From Parachlorella kessleri (lineage: Eukaryota > Chlorophyta > Trebouxiophyceae > Chlorellales > Chlorellaceae), in contig BBXU01001051.1 in the NCBI GenBank assembly GCA_001598975.1, positions 1 through 13,649 of the forward strand: DNA of 13,649 nt. The letters run 5' to 3'. A program made the position numbers and the translations under genes. This document shows, one piece after another, positions 1 to 7,026 of this stretch (within the stretch, counting starts at the first letter, position 1; each line of letters begins with the position of its first letter). The notes under the pieces were generated by a model, which did no database searches, was not told the origin of the DNA, and worked only from the letters and a program-made list of their open reading frames with translations.

Positions 1-495
1 CAGGCTGAGCAGTGCTGGCATTGGCATCATTGTTGGTGCCGCTTGCAGGGTGTGTCCTAGGCTAGCGGCTATTGGTTGGAGGAGTGTGTACAGGCTTCCA
101 ACCTGCAAGCCAGTAGCTCAGTGGCGCTGTTGTGTTGGTGGGTGTTTCAGCAAAGGTGACCTGTAGCGCGGCCTTGGCCGCGCCTCCCTGGGCTGACGCG
201 TGCTGTGAGGTGCTGGCTGGCTGCAGGGGAACAAGCAGACGATGAGGGGACTGACGACCCCAGGGGTGGCGGTGGCGGCAGCGGTGACGGGCCCCAGCCC
301 CAGGGGGGCGGCACAAGTGGCGGATTCAAGATCCCCGGCATTGACATGAGCTCGCTGGACTCCACCGACGAGGGCGACAGTGATCAGTGGGGCAGCCGCG
401 GCAGCAGCGGCGGCGACGGGCCCAGGCCGGAGGGCGGCAGCGGGGGCGGCGGTTTCAAGATCCCTGGCATCGACATGAGCTCGCTGGACAACTGA
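1..495 (+). CDS. 3' end of an unrecognised gene with a duplicated Gly-rich/FKIPGID C-terminus (partial)
   Basis: I do not recognise this protein. The last exon is 227-495 (stop TGA 493-495), entered through a GGCTGCAG acceptor. It encodes two tandem units of about 42 residues: an acidic DEG-containing start, a Gly/Ser/Pro linker, then the identical 14 residues GGFKIPGIDMSSLD. The second copy is followed only by Asn and the stop. A likely upstream exon runs from the window edge to 155, with donor AAAG|GTGACC at 156. Its phase 1 matches the two bases at the start of the last exon, giving a 71-nt intron. That upstream frame contains the hydrophobic glycine-rich stretch AGIGIIVGAAC, which could be part of a membrane helix. 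A donor at 50 (GTGTGT) is possible instead but leaves a phase mismatch. A TGTAA poly(A) signal follows 27 nt after the stop. The last exon is fairly secure, the upstream exon tentative. Confidence 0.62.
265..492 (+). repeat. Two tandem protein-coding units ending in FKIPGIDMSSLD
   Basis: The two units are about 42 and 43 codons long and fill almost the whole last exon. The 14-codon GGFKIPGIDMSSLD block is identical in protein but differs at three third-codon positions (GGA/GGT, CCC/CCT, ATT/ATC). The linkers preceding each block (GDGPQPQGGGTSGG versus GDGPRPEGGSGGGG) have amino-acid changes as well. Confidence 0.85.
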
Positions 496-521
496 TGTTG
501 CGTGGGAGAAGGTTAGGAATG

Positions 522-526
522 TGTAA
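522..526 (+). terminator. TGTAA poly(A) signal for the left-edge gene
   Basis: TGTAA is the usual poly(A) signal of chlorophycean nuclear genes. This copy lies 27 nt after the stop at 495, so cleavage would be expected around 535-545. Further plus-strand TGTAA copies occur at 1110-1114 and 1188-1192 and could serve a longer 3' UTR. Confidence 0.6.
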
Positions 527-1082
527 ATGGTAGTATCCACACCCACACCCCACGCAGTACCTGCCCAAACCCAAGCAGACGTTAGTTATAATTTATGACC
601 TGCTACCTCGGCATTTTCAGGGGGGATGTCTGCTACACGCTTGGGTGTCATGCCGAGGTGTCAGGACGGTGCAAGACTGCCTGCAAGAAGGGTGACTGGT
701 CTGCTCCAGGATGAGCATGCCATGAAAAGCCGGTGCCCAATCTTCCCTTCGTGATGGGTTGCCCGGTCTGTAGTATGTTGTGTTGTACCTCCCAAGACGA
801 AGCATTACTCGCAGCGGTAGGTAGTGCGATCTGCAACTTTGGGCCTGGTTTGGCGAAGTGCATCGTCCATTCTTCAGCTCTTTTCTTCCTTGGGCAATGG
901 TTAAGGAGCCTGGAGTGGTGTAGGAGGTGAGCCGTCCCTTGTATCTGGTTGCGTCCCGGATGGATATGAAGCTTGCAGACGTGCTACCGACCAAATGGCC
1001 CCAACTTACGTTAGGTTTTGTGCATGTGCCTTGGCGACGGCTGTGCCATACTTTGAGAGGAGGATTTCATGTACTCTTTGTA

Positions 1083-1087
1083 TTACA
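1083..1087 (-). terminator. Candidate TGTAA poly(A) signal for psb27
   Basis: Forward TTACA, which is TGTAA on the minus strand, about 440 nt downstream of the psb27 stop. I found no closer minus-strand copy between 1088 and 1527. A 3' UTR of this length is normal for chlorophycean genes, but the assignment rests on the motif alone. Confidence 0.4.
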
Positions 1088-1527
1088 TACCCTTATGCTG
1101 CTTGACCCGTGTAATGTCAATTTCTGCAATGCCTGCATCAGAGACGGTGTACCTTGCACTGTGTTGTCACCTGGGAAATGCCGCTCTTGTAACACGTCTT
1201 ACTACCAGACAGCATCCAACAAAACACTGGTGAGAGACACACCAACCAACACGATGCACATCCTACAGTAAGTGGCAGGCTGCAGCAAATACTTAGGGAC
1301 TTCCCAAAACTGAACCAAAAACCGCATGCGGCTTGAATGCTCTCCTTTGACCCTACGAGCACTCAAAAGACAGGGAGGTCCTCCCTGGGCAGTAAGGCCA
1401 GTACAAATGGAAGAACCAATCACATCCAGGTCACCCAGACCATGTGCCAGGTATGGCAGCAGCAGGCCGGCAGCACTTGAAATAGGCTGGTGATGCAAAC
1501 AATCCCTAGTGCTTCAGGCAAAAGCCT

Positions 1528-2956
1528 TCACCGGCCGCGCTCCAGCAGCCTGGAGGCATCGTCCAGCTCCTGCACAAACACCAAGCCAAGGGCAACACAG
1601 GCGGGCAAGACTCAGGCTCATTCTGCATCCAGTCCTGTTAGTACAGCTACCACTCCCTGTATGCACTACCCGCCCACCAAACTAAACACCCAGAGCATCG
1701 ATGACGCCTACAGTTGTGTGTTTATATGTTTTATTAAGGGTGGCAGGTAATGCGATCAGAGAGGAGTTACGGGTATACTGGGCGGACAGGGTTTGATGCA
1801 GGTATGCTCTGTGTCTTGCCCGTGTTTAGATGTTTTGTTGTAATGTTATGTTTTGTTAATGATGCATGGGATTTGGTGGCGGCTTGCTTCATAAATAACG
1901 TGCTGGGCTAAGATGTACGCCAAATGCAAGACGCGTGTCTGTGTCGTTGGCTGACCAGTTGCCCAGTCATGCATATGGCAGACCCGTATGGCTTCCACTG
2001 GGGTCTCACAGATGCAGGCGAGGCACATACATCGGGCATTGTGCACTTCTCAGCAGTGCGAGCGGCGGAGCTCCTTCATCTAGCCGAGCTACTGCAATTG
2101 TGCCACGGCAAGCATTGCCACAGATCAAGCCCAAACCCATGCTCCCCCCCCTGTTCCCCTGGGTTTAACCCGCACAGTTTGGTAACTACAGACATGATGG
2201 CCCTCAGTCATACACTGGCTTGCCTTGAAGATCCGCTCTGCACGCTTCTTGGGCACGGGTTGCTGGGTGCCAAAGCTGTTGATGTGGCCAGTGATGGCAT
2301 TCACAGCTGAGTAGGTATTCCCAAAGGAGGGGCGGCCGCTGAATTTGGTGTCCCTGCAAGTGGCCACCAGGCGTGAGCAACACTGCTGCGCGCGGACAGG
2401 AAGGGAACCAGGTGCTGAGGAAGCAGCACATACACAAGTGTCCATAAATGGGCGTACACATGGAGCCGTGTTGTTATGAAGCATACAGCCCACCTCCTGT
2501 ACTTAGCTACCCAGTCGTTGGACTCCAGGCGCACAGAGGTTAGCACCTCCTCCCGGTTTGGCGCACCCCGCTCCAACGCCAGCGCGTCCTTGATGTCCTT
2601 GATCATGCTTGACTGCATAGGCCAAGGTTCCCAACTAGAGCCTGGTTACCCAGCAAAGTTGGCCACGATTCATCACCACGAAGTGGAGGTGCCCCAAGCC
2701 TCACAGGAGGCCTGCTTCTTTTGCAACTCACAGTGCGCGTTTGATACTCTTCCTCTGCCCGGTTGCCGCCCCCAAACAGGCTCAAAGCCTGGGCAGGCGC
2801 TGCGCTGGCAAGTGCCGCAGCAGCAGCGACGGCCGCGAGGCCAGCCTCTCGCCTAGAGACAGCAGCGACGGACTGCCTAGGCTGTTCCGCCCGCACAAGG
2901 ACAGCTGCCCTGCGGGTGGGCCTCGCCAGGCTGGTTTTGGCCAGGCTGCACAGCAC
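1528..2956 (-). CDS. psb27: Photosystem II assembly/repair protein Psb27, chloroplast lumen
   Basis: Psb27 binds the lumenal side of CP43 in PSII intermediates that lack the manganese cluster, assisting assembly and repair. Four minus-strand exons fit: 2732-2956, 2494-2612, 2224-2353 and 1528-1569, giving 516 nt and 171 residues. Residues 1-57 are a bipartite transit peptide: a basic, Ala-rich stromal part, a twin arginine (R35-R36), then an Ala-rich hydrophobic core ending in AQA (55-57), suggesting Tat-dependent lumen import. The mature part of about 114 residues has the family's four-helix sequence: NDWVAKYRRDTKFSGRPSFG, then NTYSAVNAITGHINSFG, QPVPKKRAERIFK, and the tail ELDDASRLLERGR. 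The mature N-terminus has no Cys, so it is not a lipoprotein as in cyanobacteria. Introns are 119, 140 and 654 nt. The last has a GC donor (AAG|GCAAGC) and leads to the 42-nt last exon. The ATG has A at -3. I see no TATA box. Confidence 0.95.
1570..2223 (-). other. psb27 intron 3: 654-nt GC-AG intron with an AT-rich core
   Basis: The upstream exon ends ATCTTCAAG and the intron begins GCAAGC. It ends TTTGTGCAG before GAGCTGGAC. Both ends are phase 0, and the join gives IFK-ELDDASRLLERGR, the family tail. The intron is four to five times longer than the other two in the gene. Its forward-strand segment 1801-1860 is only about 35% G+C (21 of 60 bases by hand count), much lower than its surroundings. 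I see no ORF or terminal repeat inside it. Confidence 0.88.
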
Positions 2957-3104
2957 ATGATCTTGTGGTCAGTGCGCCTAGATGGATAGGGTTCGCAGCA
3001 ACTCGATAATGGGTGCTCGATCGAAGACATTCAAGTCTCACCTGGCCTGAGAAGTTGCTGCGACGGTGGTCAGCATGGTTGTATGCTGTTGTGATGGATA
3101 CCTC

Positions 3105-3482
3105 TATAGACAAGTTAAGCCACAAACGATCTGTATTGATCACGACTCCAATGTCGGCACATGCTCCCGTAACGTTATGCGTGGTGTTCCTGCGCGCCAT
3201 GGCGATGTCTCCTGGATATGCAGTACGCTGACTAAGATGTACCGCTGGGCGCGAACAGGGCGCCGGCCACTGGAGCCTGCTATCTGCTCCAAAGTGCACA
3301 CATGGCGTCCCTTGTATTGGAGGCACCTCTGTGGCACACTTGGTGGTTGGGTGAAGCGCAGTTGCTCCACAGGTCAGCTTTATTTAAGGGTTAAAAGTCC
3401 CACAGGTCAGCTTGGTCCACGCATACAGCAGTCCATCACATGAAGGACAGCTTCACGCGAAAAGTCAATATAGACAAGTTAA
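3105..3482. repeat. 14-bp direct repeats TATAGACAAGTTAA, copies at 3105-3118 and 3469-3482
   Basis: The two exact copies start 364 bp apart. Their immediate flanks do not match, so the identity stops sharply at 14 bp. The enclosed 350 bp has no obvious terminal inverted repeats, poly(A) tail or pol III boxes. The arrangement would fit a target-site duplication, but chance or regulatory duplication is also possible. Confidence 0.5.
3367..3413. repeat. 14-bp direct repeats CCACAGGTCAGCTT, copies at 3367-3380 and 3400-3413
   Basis: Two exact 14-bp copies are separated by a 19-bp AT-rich spacer that contains TATTTAAGGG. They lie in the non-coding stretch upstream of psb27. No function can be assigned from sequence. 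Confidence 0.6.
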
Positions 3483-3609
3483 TGAAGAGAATCAGTACCG
3501 TACTGCAGGGGCTTCCACTGGTGTCCGTTCAGTGTCCGATTTAGCGCCCTCCCGCTCCCACCACAAGATATTACCTGCCACCTGCCAACAAGGTTACCAC
3601 CCAAGGTCC

Positions 3610-6307
3610 TCATTGTCGGGTCCCTGTGGCCACCTCCGGGGACCATGGGGTCTCTACCAAAACTGCTCCAAGTCCTGTTTGAACACTGCTCCTCCTCGCG
3701 GCGTGCTCTGCTTCCCTGGGGCGCTGGACTCGCACCCTCCAGGGCTTGACATCATTTGCACCCTTCCCTTCCCTGCACAGTGAGCGACACAAACTGGTGC
3801 TTGTGATACGTGGCATGGCCGACGCTAAGCATGGGACGGCTGTGGCATATCCTTGCTGCTATGTTGTTGCGGTGCAGTTCAGGAGTTGGTATTGGTGCGA
3901 TGGATCCCTGGACCCCACATGTAAGGGACCGGCTGTAAGAATCAGCCCACCTGTCTTGTTGTCCTTGGGCGCCTTTCCGCCGCAGCAAGCCCCGCCTAGC
4001 TGCCACACAGAGAAACACGGCTAAAACGACTGCCAGCACACCCATGACAACTAGCAGCACTATGAGCACAACAGGAAAACGGCTGCTGCTGTCACTACCG
4101 CTGCTGCTGCTGCTCTGTGCTGGTGGGGATGGCACCGCTGTCAGGAGGTCACTGGGAGGAGGAGAGCCCAAGCTTGCAAGCTGCACTTGCTGCGGCGCCG
4201 GTGATGGAGGTGGAGGAGGCGGGGGAGGTGGGGCAAGAGCGGGTGGAGGGCTTAACAGAGGTGGGCTCGGGCCGGGGAACACAGGACTAGGGGGTGGGGC
4301 CCTGAGTTCTTGGGGTGGCGAGTTGGGAGGCGGTGGGGATAGGCTGGGGCTGGGTGGCGATGCGGAAAGGCTGGGACTCGGTGGTGGTGGGCTGAGCTCT
4401 GGGGGAGGTGGACTCGGGCTGGGTGGCGGCGGGGAGGAGCTGGGGCTGGGGGGTGGTGGGCTGAGCGCTGGGGGAGGAGGATTTGGGCTCGGTGGTGGTG
4501 GGGAAGAGCTGGGGCTGGTGGGTGGTGGGCTGGGGTTTGGTGCAGGAGGGTTGGGGCTGGGTGGCGGTGGAGAAAGCCTGGGGCTCGGTGGTGGTGAGCT
4601 GAGCTCCGGTGGAGGTGGACTAAGGGTCAGTGGTGGCGGGAAAAAGCTGGGGCTGGGGCTGGGGCTGATCGGAGGAGGAAGGCCTGCCATTAGAGGCGAG
4701 GGAGGTGGTGAGGGACTGCAACAGCAACAATCGCTAGTGACCGGCAAATAAACTAACAAAAGACTTCACATGTTGGGCCGAGCACATGACTTCACCCATG
4801 CAGGCATGTCTTATGATGCCTGAGGTGTGCACAGCCGTGTCTGTGGCGGACGTGGATCAGATTCTGGAGTGCTCGAGCAGCCTACCTGGGGGGTAGCAGC
4901 AAATATGGTGGCGGGGAAGGCTGCTGCACAGGTGGGGGCGGGGAGGGCGGCTGCATGGGCGCAGGCGGGGCCGGCGGCTGCAAAGGTACAGGCGGGGAAG
5001 CGGCGAAAGGCGAGACATAGCTAGGCCAGGACGCCCAGACCTGCTGGCAGGCCTCACACTCCACCCGAACTGAGCCGCTCACTGTGCCATTGAGCAAGAA
5101 GTCCAGCTGTGTGGAGTACCCCGTCTGCGGCAAGCGAGGGGCATTTGAAGTTTAGACTGAGCCTCAAAGGGGTAAATCCGCTGCATAATGCCACGGTTGC
5201 GCTGAGCTTGGCATGCAATCGGCCCCTGACTGCAGAGCATCCCTGCTAGAAGGCTGGCCAGGCAAAAGCAGTGGCACATGGCAATCAGTCCACCACAGCA
5301 CAGGCAGCTACCTTGAACGCATCCATGCTCAGCATGGCTTGGCCAAGGTAGTCATCGCCTGCTGTGGCGTTGGGCGCCATGGTTGGCAGGGAGGGTGAGC
5401 AGCCGCCGACCCCGCTGTCACACTCCCACAGCTGGCAGGCCAGGGTGTCGAGCGTGTCATATGGCCAGGCTCCTAGAGTATAATATAAAGGTGTGTACCA
5501 GACATACGGCCATGTGACCATCTTTAGGTGGGACAAAAGGAACCAGCGGCTGGTTGTGTTGCGGGGAGAGTAGCAGTATACTGCCAACTCCGGTGCACTG
5601 GAGAGGCCTGCAGCACATGAAACACAGCAACTCCATGGCATTTATGCAGTGGAACCCCTGAAGCGTACTGACCAGATTCCACAGCCAGGGCGACTTCACT
5701 CACCCACATCATCCCCAGGGTTCAGCATCTGAGTCTCCAGGTAAGCTGTGGTTGAGAACCTGGCGGCAAATATTGAGAGCTGCCTCGTAGGCAGGACTGC
5801 TGGGCGTGCTGCAGTAGAATTGGTGGCTGGGAGTAGGGCGGTCAGCTGTGTGAGAATATCCTGGAGGGCCCCCAAGTTGGGCAATCCGGATGCTGTTGTG
5901 TTAGAGGCTGTAAGTGACCGGACATCTGTCATCACACGCGACAATGCAGCGAGGTCCACAGAGGCCGTGTTTGTCCCATTTGTGCCCAGGGACCCAGCCG
6001 ATGCCAGAAGGGAGGGTACTACCGCTGCATTCGATGGACTGCTGGCTGCTGAAGGCGACAGGACTGATGCCAACTGTGCCAAGGCTGTTGTTAAAGACGT
6101 CGGCTGCGAAGCTGAAGTCCCTGCCTGAGTGTTGGTCAGGCTGGTAGCTGGAGCCGGGCTAGGTGATGCTGGGTATAAGAGGGACACAAGCTGTGGCAGG
6201 AGGGATGCAACTATCGGGCTGCTGCTGGTGGTCGACTGAGCACAAGCATGATGGAGCAAACACAGAGACAAGGTTAGTAGGACAGGTAGCACACGAAAGC
6301 TACGCAT
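3610..6307 (-). CDS. Secretory single-pass membrane protein with a hydroxyproline-type SPPPP stalk (wall-glycoprotein-like)
   Basis: Five minus-strand exons fit with matching phases: 5704-6307, 5312-5607, 4886-5124, 3951-4715 and 3610-3772 (2067 nt, 688 residues). Residues 1-24 are a signal peptide ending CAQ. Residues 25-340 form an ectodomain: first a Ser/Thr/Ala/Leu-rich part, then an aromatic part rich in Trp and Tyr. It has six Cys (213, 259, 264, 271, 323, 326) and six N-glycosylation sequons (N110, N136, N163, N218, N281, N312). Residues of about 343-577 are a Pro stalk of SPPPP and SP units, the type hydroxylated and O-glycosylated in volvocine extensins and pherophorins. A membrane helix spans about 593-619, followed by RRGLLRRK and a basic tail of about 70 residues. 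I do not recognise the ectodomain; pherophorin is the nearest comparison in composition only. The last intron (donor GTGGGC) is the least certain: without it, the tail would end at 3752. Confidence 0.75.
4295..4680. repeat. Imperfect minisatellite encoding the SPPPP stalk
   Basis: On the plus strand, units built on GGTGGTGGGCTGAGCTC and GGGGCTGGGTGGCGG recur with variable spacing. On the coding minus strand they give SPPPPELS, SPPPPSPN and SSSPPPPSP units. Such arrays arise by slippage or unequal exchange, so stalk length may vary between strains. The plus strand is strikingly G-rich throughout. Confidence 0.8.
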
Positions 6308-7026
6308 GCTCCCAAGCTAGAACCTATATAAGAAGCCATAGACGTGTGGATGTATACGTAGACGAGCGCTGCAAGCCAGGTGAAGTCTACACCTGCTGCG
6401 CTCGCGCCCCGCCGTCTCGAGGCAGTTTTCGTGCGGCAGCCTCCCCTTCTGCTTACGTTTCTGAAGCTGCCTTAGAAGCCGCTTTGACGACTCAACTTTC
6501 CTGGGGCTGCTCAACGCCCGCACACTGTTTCGTCACGGTCGGTGGATCCCCCGGAGTCACTGATATACAACGCAGCACAGCTTTGGGGGAACCAGCAAGA
6601 TATGCTATCTTACTTTCTAGTAGTTCTGAAATGGAATGACCGGTCGCACGCCCCACGCACATTGCATCAAACATCAAGCCAATGATGCACGGCTGGACAC
6701 TCTAACGTGCAAGGCTGATAGGAAACCGCTCGGACAGCTGAACTATTGTCTGTATCCATCTCCTGTTGCGGAAGGAAGTAAGGGTTGCTAGGTTGGCGCT
6801 AGCCGGGTGCCTCAGCAGGCAAAGCAAGGCGGACTTGAACTCTTAGCAAATGCTTTCAGCACGCCTACTCATAGCCGGCCTCGCAAGCTTTGTACCAGTG
6901 GGTCAGTGCAAGCCCTGATTGGAGGCTAGCTCCTCAATACAACAAACGTATGTGATCAGAGCGCCAGCTCCAACATGAGCAGCCACTAACCCCAAGCAGT
7001 GAGCATCCCACGCCCCAGTGATTACC
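6308..7026. other. Divergent intergenic region, probable shared promoter region
   Basis: The minus-strand wall-protein gene starts at 6307 and the plus-strand Ala/Gln-rich gene at 7027, so these 719 bp separate two divergent starts. Apart from the TATA-like element at 6325-6331 I see no clear promoter motif. Non-coding 5' exons of either gene could lie here. No frame in it looks like a separate gene. Confidence 0.5.
6325..6331 (-). promoter_or_regulatory. TATA-like element TTATATA upstream of the wall-protein gene
   Basis: The minus strand reads CTTATATAGG, ending 17 nt before the ATG at 6307. A TATA box usually directs initiation about 25-30 nt downstream, which here would fall at or just inside the start codon. 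It is therefore either a TATA box for a transcript with almost no leader or a chance match. Confidence 0.4.

Larger units (their letters stand above)
496..1527. other. Intergenic region between converging genes; 3' UTRs
   Basis: The left-edge gene reads rightwards and psb27 reads leftwards, so this 1 kb should hold both 3' UTRs. Plus-strand TGTAA occurs at 522, 1110 and 1188, and one minus-strand TGTAA (forward TTACA) at 1083-1087. The two sets of possible 3' ends may therefore overlap. Open frames here, for example plus 927-1271, show no domain, repeat or splice logic. I see no convincing gene. Confidence 0.55.
2957..3609. other. Intergenic region: psb27 promoter and 3' flank of the wall-protein gene
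   Basis: Both flanking genes are on the minus strand, so this 650 bp should contain the psb27 promoter (next to 2957) and the 3' UTR of the upstream gene (next to 3609). There is no clear TATA box near 2957 and no minus-strand TGTAA. A minus-strand AATAAA (forward TTTATT, 3380-3385) is present but is not the usual algal signal. Two pairs of 14-bp direct repeats lie inside and are listed separately. Open frames here look random. Confidence 0.5.

Noticed and set aside
927..1271. Plus-strand 114-residue open frame
   Set aside because: No signal, repeat, domain or splice logic. It lies in the converging 3' UTR region and contains TGTAA copies.
2040..2110. Alternative psb27 last exons (for example ATGAAGGAGCTCC after GGCTAG, on the minus strand)
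   Set aside because: They join in frame but give tails such as MKELRRSHC. The exon at 1528-1569 gives the family-type ELDDASRLLERGR tail.
3066..3443. Plus-strand 125-residue open frame
   Set aside because: Its composition looks random and it overlaps the direct repeats. I see no start context or neighbouring exon that supports it.
3752..3950. Read-through end of the wall-type protein without the last intron
   Set aside because: It is possible as an isoform, but GTGGGC and CACTGTGCAG are good splice sites with phase agreement, and the spliced frame stays open for 53 residues.
4044..4751. Plus-strand Gly-rich open frame beginning with a leucine-rich, signal-peptide-like stretch
   Set aside because: It is the antisense image of the Pro stalk and membrane helix. 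The minus-strand frame has five exons with matching phases, a signal peptide and extensin-type units, whereas this frame has none of that context.
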